This document shows positions 16,826 to 24,802 of a DNA stretch of 34,085 bases, in pieces (position 1 is the first letter of the stretch; each line of letters opens with the position of its first letter). This DNA is from an uncultured Chryseobacterium sp. (GTDB lineage: Bacteria > Bacteroidota > Bacteroidia > Flavobacteriales > Weeksellaceae), in NCBI RefSeq assembly GCF_913776365.1, contig NZ_CAJYMO010000136.1:1-34085 (forward strand). Reading direction: 5' to 3'. Position numbers and translations under genes: made by a program. The notes under the pieces are model-generated. The model had not been told where the DNA came from and made no database searches. It worked only from the letters and a program-made list of their open reading frames with translations.

Positions 16826-16884
16826 TTCTATTGTATTAATATCATTGAAAATGCCACAGGAAATGGCTGAAAAGAACTTCAGTA
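16826..16884 (-). promoter_or_regulatory. metX leader after the riboswitch (expression platform)
   Basis: About 60 bases lie between the aptamer and the TTG start. Two weak hairpins are visible on the minus strand: CTGAA-guucuu-TTCAG and GCCA-uuuccug-TGGC followed by ATTTTC. Neither is a strong intrinsic terminator. A short out-of-frame reading frame (ATG ATA TTA ATA CAA TAG) ends just before the start. Control could therefore be translational. Confidence 0.35.
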
Positions 16885-16990
16885 GGTTATCTGTCCAAAA
16901 TAATTCTGGTAGAACGTAGCACCTTCATTGCATGCGCAAAGGGTTGCTAAGGTTTCATCGGGTCTAATCCCTCAACCTTTCTTGATAACA
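16885..16990 (-). ncRNA. SAM-I riboswitch (S-box)
   Basis: On the minus strand the RNA begins GUUAUCAAGAAAGGUUGAGG and contains GACCCGAUGAAACCUUAGCAACC, then AAGGUGCU and CUACC, and closes with GAUAAC. These match the S-box consensus: P1 pairs GUUAUC (plus-strand 16984-16989) with GAUAAC near 16887; the core GAUGAAACC...GCAACC and the P3 element GGUGC are in order and spacing. It senses S-adenosylmethionine and would lower expression of the downstream met genes when SAM is high. Confidence 0.95.
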
Positions 16991-17018
16991 TTTTCAATAT
17001 GTAAATGAACGAATGGTG

Positions 17019-17026
17019 CAAAGATA
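17019..17026 (-). promoter_or_regulatory. Promoter -7 box for the met cluster
   Basis: TATCTTTG on the minus strand is an exact match to the Bacteroidetes TAnnTTTG box and lies about 29 bases upstream of the riboswitch. The -33 element is weak (no TTG at N19-21). Transcription would start near 17012, just before the S-box. Confidence 0.6.
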
Positions 17027-17128
17027 GAATTTTTATTTTATTTTTTCATAAAAATTTAATTTAATATACAATGCCCCTTCTGCAGATGGTTTGGCCTGAT
17101 ATATTAATGATATTTCAGAGACATGAAG

Positions 17129-17159
17129 TTGGAACTTTTTAACAAAAAAACTAACTTCG
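17129..17159 (+). promoter_or_regulatory. Promoter for the GH63-like gene
   Basis: TTG (17129-17131) and TAACTTCG (17152-17159) are 20 bases apart, close to the TTG-N20-TAnnTTTG consensus (one mismatch). The start of transcription would be about 17166, which leaves room for the ATG at 17178 and makes the GTG at 17169 unlikely. The two boxes also fall in a loose dyad, GAAGTT...AACTTC. Confidence 0.5.
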
Positions 17160-17177
17160 TAATGAAAAGTGACCAAT

Positions 17178-19793
17178 ATGATTGCCGAAAGACAAAGATT
17201 ACAAGATACAGACTGGAAAAACTGGGGCCCTTATGTGAGCAACAGACAATGGGGAAATGTACGGGAAGATTACAGCCCCAACGGCGATGCCTGGAATTTT
17301 GCCAACCATAATAATGCGGAAAGCTATGCATACCGCTGGGGTGAAGAAGGGATTGCCGGAATTTCCGATGCCAAGCAGCTCTTCTGCTTTGCCCTCTCGT
17401 TCTGGAACAAGAAAGATAAGATCGTAAAAGAGCGGTTTTTCGGGCTCAGCAATCCCCAGGGCAACCACGGAGAAGATATCAAGGAGATTTTCTACTATCT
17501 GGATAACACCCCTACGCACAGCTATATGAAGATGCTGTACAAATACCCGATCAATGAATTTCCTTATGACGACATCCGCGCCGAAAACGCCAGGCGCAGC
17601 AAGAAACAGCCGGAATACGAAATATTCGATACCGGAATTTTCGACAATGACGAATATTTTGATATTTTCACTGAATATGCCAAAGCCGATTATAATGATT
17701 TCCTGGTCCGGATTACCGTCTGCAACCGGAGCAATGCTGATGCTCCCATTGTCATCGCTCCCACCGTATGGTTCAGAAACAACTGGGCATGGGGATACAA
17801 TACCTATCAGGGACAGACCCATGCGTCCCATGAAGGCTGCATCAACATCAGCCATGACAGCGTTGCCATCAAAAAATTCTATTCCAGAAACAGGAATGCG
17901 GAAAGTGCATTCTGCGACAATGAGACCAACAATCCCAAACTGCACGGCACCCCATATCCGGGGAATACATATTTTAAAGACGGAATCAACGACTATATCA
18001 TTTATGGCAGCAATACCGTAAATCCTGAAAAAAGAGGCAGCAAAGCTTCTTTTATCATCGATGAAATGATTCCGGCCGGAAGTTCCAGGACATTTGATTT
18101 CAGGCTGTCGCCGCAGGAGTCTGATGATCCGTTTCAGCAGTTCGATGAAATTCTCGGAAAAAGGATTGAAGAAGCCAATGAATTTTACCATGAGATTCAG
18201 CACGATGTGCCGGATGAAGACGAGAAAAACGTGCAGCGGCAGGCATTTGCCGGATTATTGTGGAACAAGCAGTTTTACCATTATAACGTTGGAAAGTGGC
18301 TGAAAGGAGACCCGAACTATGAAGCACCCCGTGATTTTGGTCATTATGTAAGGAATACGGAATGGAACCATCTTCATAACAAAGACATCATTTCCATGCC
18401 TGACAAATGGGAATATCCATGGTATGCTACCTGGGATCTTGCCTTTCATTGCGTTCCGTTTGCCCTTATTGATGCTGAATTTGCCAAGGGCCAATTGCTT
18501 CTCCTGACAAAGGAGTGGTATATGCACCCGAACGGCCAGCTTCCTGCCTATGAGTGGAACCTGAGCGACGTAAATCCGCCGGTACATGCCTGGTCCTGCT
18601 TCCGGGTCTTTAAAATTGATGAAAAACAGAGCGGCAAGCCGGATCTGCTGTTCCTGGAAAAAGTTTTCCAGAAACTGCTTCTTAATTTCACATGGTGGGT
18701 CAACCGCAAGGATAAGAACGGCAAAAATATCTTCGGCGGCGGATTTCTGGGGCTGGATAATATCGGGGCCTTCGACCGGAATATGGTCCTGAAAGACGGC
18801 CAGCACCTTGAACAGGCCGACGGTACCAGCTGGATGGCCATGTATGCCCTGAACATGATGAGGATTGCCATGGAACTCGCCCAGTATTATCAGGTATATG
18901 AAGACATGGCGATTAAATTCTTCGAACACTACCTTTATATTGCTGAAGCCATGGAAAACCTCGGTGACGGTACCAAGGGCCTCTGGAATGAAGAAGACGG
19001 GTTTTTCTATGATGTCCTTCAACTTGGAGACGGCGACAGCGTATCCTTAAAGCTGCGCAGCATCGTGGGGCTGATTCCGATGTTTGCCGTGGAAATCATC
19101 GATCACCACCTGCTGGATAAAATGCCCAATTTTGTAGAAAGAATGGATTGGGTCCTGAAGAACAAGCCTGAACTCACCAAACTGGTTTCCCACTGGGAAG
19201 AAGAAGGCCAGGGCAGGAAACACCTGATGAGTATCCTGCGGAAGACCCGGCTGACGAAAGTATTGAACCGGATGCTGGATGAAAAGGAATTCCTGAGTGA
19301 TTACGGAATCCGTGCCATGTCTAAAGTATATGAAGAAAACCCTTTTGTATTTTCGGTACACGGAACCCAGAACGTAGTATATTATACACCCGCAGAAAGC
19401 GACAGCCGGATGTTCGGAGGAAACAGCAACTGGAGAGGGCCGATCTGGTTCCCGATTAATTTCCTGATTGTGGAAAGCCTGCAGCGTTTTCATTTTTATT
19501 ATGGCAACAGCCTTAAGGTGGAATTACCCACCGGAAGCGGCGACCTGAAAAACCTGGACGATGTTGCCCAGAATATCAGCAACCGCCTCTGCTCTATCTT
19601 CCTGAAAGACGAGGTGGGACAAAGACCGTTCAACGGAGGAAATGCCAAATTCAATTATGATGAGAACTTTAAAGATTATATTACTTTCTTTGAATATTTC
19701 CATGGGGATAATGGCCGGGGCGTAGGCGCCTCCCATCAAACCGGATGGACGGCAACGGTAGCCAAGCTGCTGAAGCCCAGATTACCCTTATAA
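17178..19793 (+). CDS. GH63-like (clan GH-G) glucosidase/mannosidase
   Basis: This large cytoplasmic glycosidase (871 aa from the ATG) is related to the MGH1/GH63 group with an alpha/alpha-6 barrel. The substrate is probably an alpha-glucoside or mannosyl conjugate, but this is not determined. The N-terminal beta-rich domain covers about 1-300 (RWGEEGIAG, ERFFGLSNPQGNHGED, APTVWFRNNW). The catalytic barrel follows, with KWEYPWYATWDLAFHC, PAYEWNLSDVNPPVHAW and GNSNWRGPIWFPINFL. The ORF track starts at GTG 17169 (MTNMIAERQ); I prefer ATG 17178. There is no signal peptide, so it works inside the cell. A strong terminator follows its stop, so it is a single-gene unit. It is divergent from the met cluster; no carbohydrate regulator or transporter lies nearby to hint at the substrate. 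Confidence 0.88.
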   Translation: MIAERQRLQDTDWKNWGPYVSNRQWGNVREDYSPNGDAWNFANHNNAESYAYRWGEEGIAGISDAKQLFCFALSFWNKKDKIVKERFFGLSNPQGNHGEDIKEIFYYLDNTPTHSYMKMLYKYPINEFPYDDIRAENARRSKKQPEYEIFDTGIFDNDEYFDIFTEYAKADYNDFLVRITVCNRSNADAPIVIAPTVWFRNNWAWGYNTYQGQTHASHEGCINISHDSVAIKKFYSRNRNAESAFCDNETNNPKLHGTPYPGNTYFKDGINDYIIYGSNTVNPEKRGSKASFIIDEMIPAGSSRTFDFRLSPQESDDPFQQFDEILGKRIEEANEFYHEIQHDVPDEDEKNVQRQAFAGLLWNKQFYHYNVGKWLKGDPNYEAPRDFGHYVRNTEWNHLHNKDIISMPDKWEYPWYATWDLAFHCVPFALIDAEFAKGQLLLLTKEWYMHPNGQLPAYEWNLSDVNPPVHAWSCFRVFKIDEKQSGKPDLLFLEKVFQKLLLNFTWWVNRKDKNGKNIFGGGFLGLDNIGAFDRNMVLKDGQHLEQADGTSWMAMYALNMMRIAMELAQYYQVYEDMAIKFFEHYLYIAEAMENLGDGTKGLWNEEDGFFYDVLQLGDGDSVSLKLRSIVGLIPMFAVEIIDHHLLDKMPNFVERMDWVLKNKPELTKLVSHWEEEGQGRKHLMSILRKTRLTKVLNRMLDEKEFLSDYGIRAMSKVYEENPFVFSVHGTQNVVYYTPAESDSRMFGGNSNWRGPIWFPINFLIVESLQRFHFYYGNSLKVELPTGSGDLKNLDDVAQNISNRLCSIFLKDEVGQRPFNGGNAKFNYDENFKDYITFFEYFHGDNGRGVGASHQTGWTATVAKLLKPRLPL

Positions 19794-19810
19794 AATGTAA
19801 TTATAACTAC

Positions 19811-19840
19811 AAAAGCCTTCCTTTACCGGAAGGCTTTTTA
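19811..19840 (+). terminator. Rho-independent terminator of the GH63-like gene
   Basis: AAAAGCCTTCC-tttacc-GGAAGGCTTTTTA forms an 11-bp stem that ends in a T-run, 18 bases after the stop codon. The A-run on the other side also allows weak function on the minus strand. Confidence 0.92.
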
Positions 19841-19989
19841 TATTGCGGTATATATTAATCATATCCATCATTAAACAATAAATCATAGCCTAAATCCACC
19901 CCAGATAACGATTATACACCCCATCCTGCAATCCATACTAAATTTATCAATAAATATAATCAATAAGTGTATTTTCCCTATTAAATACC

Positions 19990-19997
19990 TATCTTAG
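19990..19997 (+). promoter_or_regulatory. Possible -7 box for the T9SS cargo gene
   Basis: TATCTTAG is one base away from TAnnTTTG and lies 23 bases before the ATG at 20021. No TTG is found at the -33 spacing. Confidence 0.35.
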
Positions 19998-20020
19998 CAT
20001 GGTATTAAATAAAAAGTATT

Positions 20021-21706
20021 ATGAAAGGAAAACTACTTATTGTTGCCGGTATGGCTTTTACCGGTATTTTTACAAATTCCCTGTATGCTCAGGACTACCA
20101 GCCCCTGGTGATCCAGAATGGTTTTAATGCAGATGTTATTGCAAACGGTGTAGGGCCATCTGCCAGTTCTACCAATAGTGATGTAGATGGGGTGGATTAT
20201 GCATTTATTTCCCGTGATTTCCAGCTAACGGCAGGCAGCACTGCTCTCACTTACGGTCTTCCGGTTAACGGCACAATCAACTCTGCCGTAAATTCCACAC
20301 CGGGTCTTACGTACCAGCTGGGATCGTACAGTACCAATAATTCCCTGCGGCTGCAGAATACCAGTGACAGCGGAACATTACAGTTTTCAAATCCGCTGTC
20401 TGCAAGCACAGTATACATGCTGGCAACAGGAGGAAGCGGATCCTGTACGGTAGATGCAACAGTTAATTTTACAGATAATACCTCACAGACCTTTACCGGA
20501 CTGGCAATCTCCGACTGGTATAACGGAGATAATTATGCTATCCTGGGAATAGGGAGGATAAACAAGAACAATGACAATCTTGAGTCCGGTTTCGGGACCA
20601 ACCCGAGAATGTACCAGATTCCTTTGGCTATTGATACAGGCAACCAGTCTAAAACGATAAGCAGTGTAACGGTTACCAAAACAGGATCCGGGGGAATTCC
20701 CAACATTTTCGGTTTTTCAGCAAATGCCTATAACCCCTGCAGTTCTCCTACTGACATTATGGCCAACACCACCATGACAGGTGCCACCTTAAGCTGGACA
20801 GCACCGGCCAGCGGTGCTCCGGCGGCAGGATACCAATATTACTACAGCACTTCTCCTACCGCCCCTACTGCAACCACAATCCCAACAGGCACAGTAACTT
20901 CAGGAACTTCGGTAAATTTAGGAAATTCACTTACTATAGGACAGACTTATTATTTCTGGGTACGTTCCAACTGCGGAGGCTCTTCACAGAGCTTCTGGAG
21001 AATGAAACAGTTTGTTCCGGGACAGATCTCAGTAACGTATACTTCTGGCGATATCAGCACCCTGTTTGATGATTCAGGAGTTACGACAGCATCTGCTACT
21101 TCATGTGCGGGATCAGTAAGCATTTCTGTTCCTGCGGGATACAAGATACAGACTACTTCGGTTTCCTATGCCATGACAGCTGCAGGCGGCGGATGGATGT
21201 CTGAGCAGAGAAGTTTACTGGTATGTACGAATAACGGGAATACGGAAGCTTCCGTATCTTTGGGATCGGATAATAGCAGCGGAACCTATTCTTATAACAG
21301 GACAGGCCTTACGCTGGCAAATGACCTTACCGGAACAGTAAATTTTGAATTGAGAGCCTGGAGAACATACGGAGGAACAGGGTGCAGCACCAGCTTCAAT
21401 AAAGTTGATGACGGTACTTTTACCGTTACCGTTACCCTTCAGCCGAACGTACTGGCCACCTCTGAAGTAAAAGCAGAGAAAGCGGCAAGAATTGCTTATC
21501 CTAACCCTTTTGCGGATACTTTATATCTTGAGAAGTCTGAAAACATAAGAAAAGCAGTGGTTACCGATCTTTCGGGAGCTATGGTACAGACTGTGGATAA
21601 CCCTGCTTCAGCCTTATCCCTCGGAGGACTGAAATCAGGAATGTATATTCTGACATTGACTATGAAAGACGGTTCCGTAAAAAGTATGAAAACGATTAAA
21701 AAATAG
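20021..21706 (+). CDS. Secreted protein with fibronectin III and T9SS sorting domain
   Basis: This 561-aa secreted protein has unknown cargo function. It opens with a cleavable signal peptide (about 1-23, ending NSLYA before QD). Residues 24-235 form a threonine/serine/asparagine-rich beta domain. A fibronectin type III domain covers about 240-325 (GATLSWTAPASGAP, YYFWVRSNCGG). Next is a beta domain with two cysteines. The last 70 residues are a type A C-terminal sorting domain (AYPNPFADTLYLE, VTDLSGAMVQT, GLKSGMYILTLTMKDG, KTIKK). The type IX secretion system would carry it over the outer membrane and anchor or release it. No catalytic motif is visible; it may be an adhesin. It is a single-gene unit bounded by terminators. 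Confidence 0.9.
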   Translation: MKGKLLIVAGMAFTGIFTNSLYAQDYQPLVIQNGFNADVIANGVGPSASSTNSDVDGVDYAFISRDFQLTAGSTALTYGLPVNGTINSAVNSTPGLTYQLGSYSTNNSLRLQNTSDSGTLQFSNPLSASTVYMLATGGSGSCTVDATVNFTDNTSQTFTGLAISDWYNGDNYAILGIGRINKNNDNLESGFGTNPRMYQIPLAIDTGNQSKTISSVTVTKTGSGGIPNIFGFSANAYNPCSSPTDIMANTTMTGATLSWTAPASGAPAAGYQYYYSTSPTAPTATTIPTGTVTSGTSVNLGNSLTIGQTYYFWVRSNCGGSSQSFWRMKQFVPGQISVTYTSGDISTLFDDSGVTTASATSCAGSVSISVPAGYKIQTTSVSYAMTAAGGGWMSEQRSLLVCTNNGNTEASVSLGSDNSSGTYSYNRTGLTLANDLTGTVNFELRAWRTYGGTGCSTSFNKVDDGTFTVTVTLQPNVLATSEVKAEKAARIAYPNPFADTLYLEKSENIRKAVVTDLSGAMVQTVDNPASALSLGGLKSGMYILTLTMKDGSVKSMKTIKK

Positions 21707-21727
21707 ATAATACGCAATTTTTACATG

Positions 21728-21763
21728 AAAACGCGGCCGGAATTAAATTTCCGGCCGCGTTTT
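21728..21763. terminator. Bidirectional terminator between convergent genes
   Basis: AAAACGCGGCCGGAA-ttaaa-TTTCCGGCCGCGTTTT is a long GC-rich stem with A- and T-runs outside it, so it can stop transcription from the T9SS cargo gene (plus) and from osmC (minus). Confidence 0.92.
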
Positions 21764-21788
21764 ATATTTTGCTGATCATTAAATGAAA

Positions 21789-22214
21789 CTAAACCTGCAC
21801 CGCTTCTCCGTTTACAGACACTTCATATCGTATTTCAACATTCGGTTCCAGGGTCTTGGACACCGAGCAATACTTCTCAAATGATAGCTGGGCGGCTTTA
21901 TAGGCTTTTTTAGGATCAATATTTCCTTCCAGCATGAATTTCACGGTAATGGATTTAAAAGGTTTGGCGTCCTCCACCGGAATTCTTTCTCCTTCCACTT
22001 CAGCTTTGAATCCTGTAATTTCCTGGCGCTGTTTCTTCAGGATGGAAACCACATCGATTCCGCTGCATCCGGCAACGGCCATCATCACGCTTTCCATCGG
22101 CGATACTCCCGTTGCGCCAGGCCGGGAAGTATTATCCAGCATAATCGAATTGCCCTGGGCGTTGGTACATTCAAACAAAAAATCGTCGTTGATTCTGTTA
22201 AGGGTTATTTTCAT
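21789..22214 (-). CDS. OsmC/Ohr family protein
   Basis: This 141-aa cytoplasmic protein belongs to the OsmC/Ohr family of thiol peroxidases that reduce organic hydroperoxides. The two reactive cysteines are present, in MMAVAGCSGIDV (about 50) and in FEKYCSVSKT (about 115), with the conserved GVSPMES before the first. The fold and length fit the YhfA-like subgroup rather than Ohr. The ATG at 22214 is directly preceded by a tandem repeat (22217-22251), which places the repeat in its leader. It lies 44 bp downstream of the DUF58 gene on the same strand and may be the last member of that transcript, ending at the bidirectional terminator. Confidence 0.92.
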   Translation of the reverse strand: MKITLNRINDDFLFECTNAQGNSIMLDNTSRPGATGVSPMESVMMAVAGCSGIDVVSILKKQRQEITGFKAEVEGERIPVEDAKPFKSITVKFMLEGNIDPKKAYKAAQLSFEKYCSVSKTLEPNVEIRYEVSVNGEAVQV

Positions 22215-22216
22215 TG

Positions 22217-22253
22217 TTGCTTATTGCTTATTGCTTATTGCTTATTGCTTATT
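22217..22253. repeat. Heptamer array (TTGCTTA)5 upstream of osmC
   Basis: There are five perfect copies of TTGCTTA followed by TT; on the minus strand this is AATAAGC repeated directly before CAACAATG. It fills most of the 44-bp gap between the DUF58 gene and the osmC ATG, so a change in copy number would alter the translation-initiation region. Confidence 0.95.
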
Positions 22254-22258
22254 CAAAA

Positions 22259-23581
22259 TTACAAAATTCCTCTGGCTTTAATCTCCAGGTATTTATTAAT
22301 CACATCCACATTCAGATTTTCAGGCAAGGTATATACCGTGTAAATCCCGTACTTGCGCAGCTCCTGAATGATCAGTTTTTTTTCAAACTCAAACTTTTCT
22401 GCAACGATTTCATCATAAATACCCTGTATTGTCTCAGGATTTTGATGAATAAGGGTTTGCATCTCCGGATTTTTAAAGAATACAACAACCAGCAGGTGGT
22501 TCTTGGCGATCCCCCGCAGGTATTTCATCTGCCGGTTCAGCCCGTCCAGCGTTTCAAAATTGGTAAACAGCAGGATCAGGCTCCGCTGGTTCAGCGAATA
22601 CTTGATATCCTGGTACAACCGGTTAAAATCACTCTCAAAAAAATCGGTTCTGATATTGTAAAGGGCATCTGATATTTTCCTGAGATGGCCGGATTTATTG
22701 TCTGCTGCAATTTTATTTTCCGTTTTTTTCGAAAAGGTCATCATTCCTGCGCGATCACCTTTTTTCAGAATGATGTGTGAAAGCGCCATAGCTGCGTTGA
22801 TGGAATAATCCAGAAGACTCAATCCTCTGAAAGGCATTTTCATGGTTCTTCCGGTATCGATCAGCATAAAGATACGCTGCGCTTTTTCGTCCTGAAACTG
22901 ATTCACCATTAAACGGCTGGATTTAGAAGTGGCCTTCCAGTTGATGGTTCTGATATCATCTCCCGGAACATATTCCCTGATCTGTTCAAATTCCATCGTA
23001 TGACCCAGCTTCCGTATCTTCTTGATCCCGCCCAGCAGGAATTCACTCTGCAGGGCCATCAGCTCATATTTCCGTAAATGGATGAAGGACGGATAAGCAG
23101 CCAGATGGGCATCCTTTTGAAAGGTGAAACGCTTCGAAACAAATCCCAAAGGTGACGAAACATACACATTCAGGTTTCCGAAGTGATATTCCCCGCGCTC
23201 TTTAGGCTCCAGGATGTATTGAAAGAAACTGTTCTTTCCGGCTTCAATCTGCTTCTCAATCAAAAAGTCCCTCTTCTGGAACTGGAACGGGATTTCATCG
23301 ATGACGTAGACTTTGATCGTAAAACCATAATTGTTTCTGATATCAATCTTCACCGGATTTTCATCGCCGTTCGATAGTTTTTCCGGAAGGATACGCTGCG
23401 CCAGAATTCCCGCCTTGCGGCTGAACACGAAGAGATAATCTACAAAGGCAGCCAGCAGGCAAAGCAGCACAACAGCATGAGCCGCTATCATGAGAAACGG
23501 AAAGAAAAACGCCAAAACATACAGGATCCCTACTCCGATGAGTACAAAGAAAAAACGGGTATTGATATAAAGATTTTTCAT
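22259..23581 (-). CDS. DUF58 domain protein, MoxR partner
   Basis: This 440-aa membrane protein has two N-terminal hydrophobic spans (about residues 7-28 and 30-52) and a long cytoplasmic domain. The DUF58 signature is clear: YVPGDDIRTINWKATSKSSR (about 205-225) followed by QFQDEKAQRIFMLIDTGRTM, the start of a von Willebrand A-like fold with a DxGxTM metal site that resembles MIDAS. Proteins of this kind are encoded beside MoxR ATPases and probably are the clients or adaptors of the ATPase. It lies 55 bp after the moxR-like gene. It is part of the SpoIIM-DUF4129-DUF4350-MoxR-DUF58 cluster, whose role is not known. The reading and the domain are secure; the function is inference. Confidence 0.9.
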   Translation of the reverse strand: MKNLYINTRFFFVLIGVGILYVLAFFFPFLMIAAHAVVLLCLLAAFVDYLFVFSRKAGILAQRILPEKLSNGDENPVKIDIRNNYGFTIKVYVIDEIPFQFQKRDFLIEKQIEAGKNSFFQYILEPKERGEYHFGNLNVYVSSPLGFVSKRFTFQKDAHLAAYPSFIHLRKYELMALQSEFLLGGIKKIRKLGHTMEFEQIREYVPGDDIRTINWKATSKSSRLMVNQFQDEKAQRIFMLIDTGRTMKMPFRGLSLLDYSINAAMALSHIILKKGDRAGMMTFSKKTENKIAADNKSGHLRKISDALYNIRTDFFESDFNRLYQDIKYSLNQRSLILLFTNFETLDGLNRQMKYLRGIAKNHLLVVVFFKNPEMQTLIHQNPETIQGIYDEIVAEKFEFEKKLIIQELRKYGIYTVYTLPENLNVDVINKYLEIKARGIL

Positions 23582-23636
23582 TGATTATACTGGCTACAGA
23601 TGATGATCTGGCTAAAACTGAAACAATAAGGCTTTT

Positions 23637-24659
23637 CTATCTCGGGATCTCGATGCCTTCCAGGATCTGTCTGATGATTTCGTCAGCTGTCAGCCCTTCC
23701 ATTTCTCTTTCCGGCGAAACGATCACCCTGTGCCTCAGGACGGCATAGCTTGCCTTCTTAATGTCTTCCGGTGTTACGAAATCTCTTCCCCGCAATGCGG
23801 CAAATGCTTTTGATGCCGTCAGCAGGGCCAGGCTGGCTCTCGGTGAAGCCCCAAGATACAGGAATTGGTTTTCACGGGTATTTACAATGATTTTGGCAAT
23901 GTATTCGATCAGTTGGGATTCTACGATAATCTCTTTGACCAGCTGCTGATAAGTTTTCAGCTGTGCAGCCGTAATGACTTTATCTACAGCTTCTGTTTTA
24001 TCTTCCGTCTTTGTTTCATGCTGGTTCCTGATGATGGCAATCTCATGTTCCAGCGAGGGATAACCGACATTGATTTTAAACAGGAAACGGTCCAGCTGGG
24101 CTTCCGGTAGCCTGTAGGTTCCTTCATGTTCGATAGGATTCTGGGTAGCCACTACCAGAAACGGCTCATCCATCACATACCGTGTCCCGTCCATCGTTAC
24201 CTGGCGTTCCTCCATCACCTCGAACAGGGCAGACTGGGTTTTCGCCGGAGACCTGTTGATCTCATCGATCAGGATAAAATGGGAAAATACCGGGCCCTTT
24301 TTAAATTCAAACTCAGCATCTTTCACATTGAATACAGAAGTGCCCAGAATATCGGACGGCATCAGGTCCGGAGTAAACTGGATCCTGCTGAAGTCTACAT
24401 CAATGGTCCGGGCCAGCAATTTGGCCGTGATGGTTTTGGCAACTCCGGGCACCCCTTCAATCAGGACGTGGCCGTTGGATAGCAGCGCTGCCAGCAGGTG
24501 CTCGATCATGCTTTCCTGGCCTACGATCACTTTTGCAATTTCAGTTTTTACTTTATCGAGGCTTGCCCGCAGTTCGATCATATCAATTCTCGACTGAAAT
24601 GTTTCTTCTTTTTTATTGAGATCAATCGAGCCCTGATTATCCGTATATTGATTTTCCAT
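23637..24659 (-). CDS. MoxR family AAA+ ATPase
   Basis: This 340-aa cytoplasmic AAA+ protein has Walker A GVPGVAKT (69-76), Walker B HFILIDEINRSP (127-137), sensor 1 VVATQNPIEHEGTYRLPEAQLDRF and a C-terminal lid with ASPRASLALLTASKA. This is a typical MoxR chaperone-like ATPase, thought to remodel partners with vWA folds. It sits directly before the DUF58 gene and after the DUF4350 gene. The gap upstream (24660-24799) contains an octamer tandem array, which could separate two translation blocks. The N-terminal 30 residues are a poorly conserved lead, and the ATG at 24659 is the only good start. Confidence 0.95.
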   Translation of the reverse strand: MENQYTDNQGSIDLNKKEETFQSRIDMIELRASLDKVKTEIAKVIVGQESMIEHLLAALLSNGHVLIEGVPGVAKTITAKLLARTIDVDFSRIQFTPDLMPSDILGTSVFNVKDAEFEFKKGPVFSHFILIDEINRSPAKTQSALFEVMEERQVTMDGTRYVMDEPFLVVATQNPIEHEGTYRLPEAQLDRFLFKINVGYPSLEHEIAIIRNQHETKTEDKTEAVDKVITAAQLKTYQQLVKEIIVESQLIEYIAKIIVNTRENQFLYLGASPRASLALLTASKAFAALRGRDFVTPEDIKKASYAVLRHRVIVSPEREMEGLTADEIIRQILEGIEIPR

Positions 24660-24714
24660 ATTTATTTTTATTTTAATGAGTTTAATCTGATCTTAATCCA
24701 TCACCCTACCGTTG

Positions 24715-24802
24715 CATTGTTATACTGCTACATTGTCACATTGCTACATTATTACATTGTTACATTGCTACATTGCTACATTGCTACATTGCTACATTAT
24801 TA
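24715..24802 (+). repeat. 8-bp tandem array, CATTGCTA units
   Basis: Eleven units of 8 bp (consensus CATTGCTA, with variants CATTGTTA, CATTGTCA and CATTATTA) run without gaps. The last unit supplies the TAA stop codon of the DUF4350 gene (plus-strand TTA at 24800-24802). The unit matches the arrays at 14076-14163 and 14213-14276. Confidence 0.95.

Noticed and set aside
17123-17311. 62-aa ORF upstream of and overlapping the GH63-like gene
   Set aside because: It overlaps the promoter boxes and the start of the real gene in another frame, with no domain.
22214-22672. 152-aa plus-strand ORF
   Set aside because: It begins in the heptamer array and is antisense to the DUF58 gene.
24715-24802. 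Possible CRISPR array
   Set aside because: The units are 8 bp with no spacers, and no cas genes lie nearby; likewise the arrays at 14076-14276 and 22217-22253.
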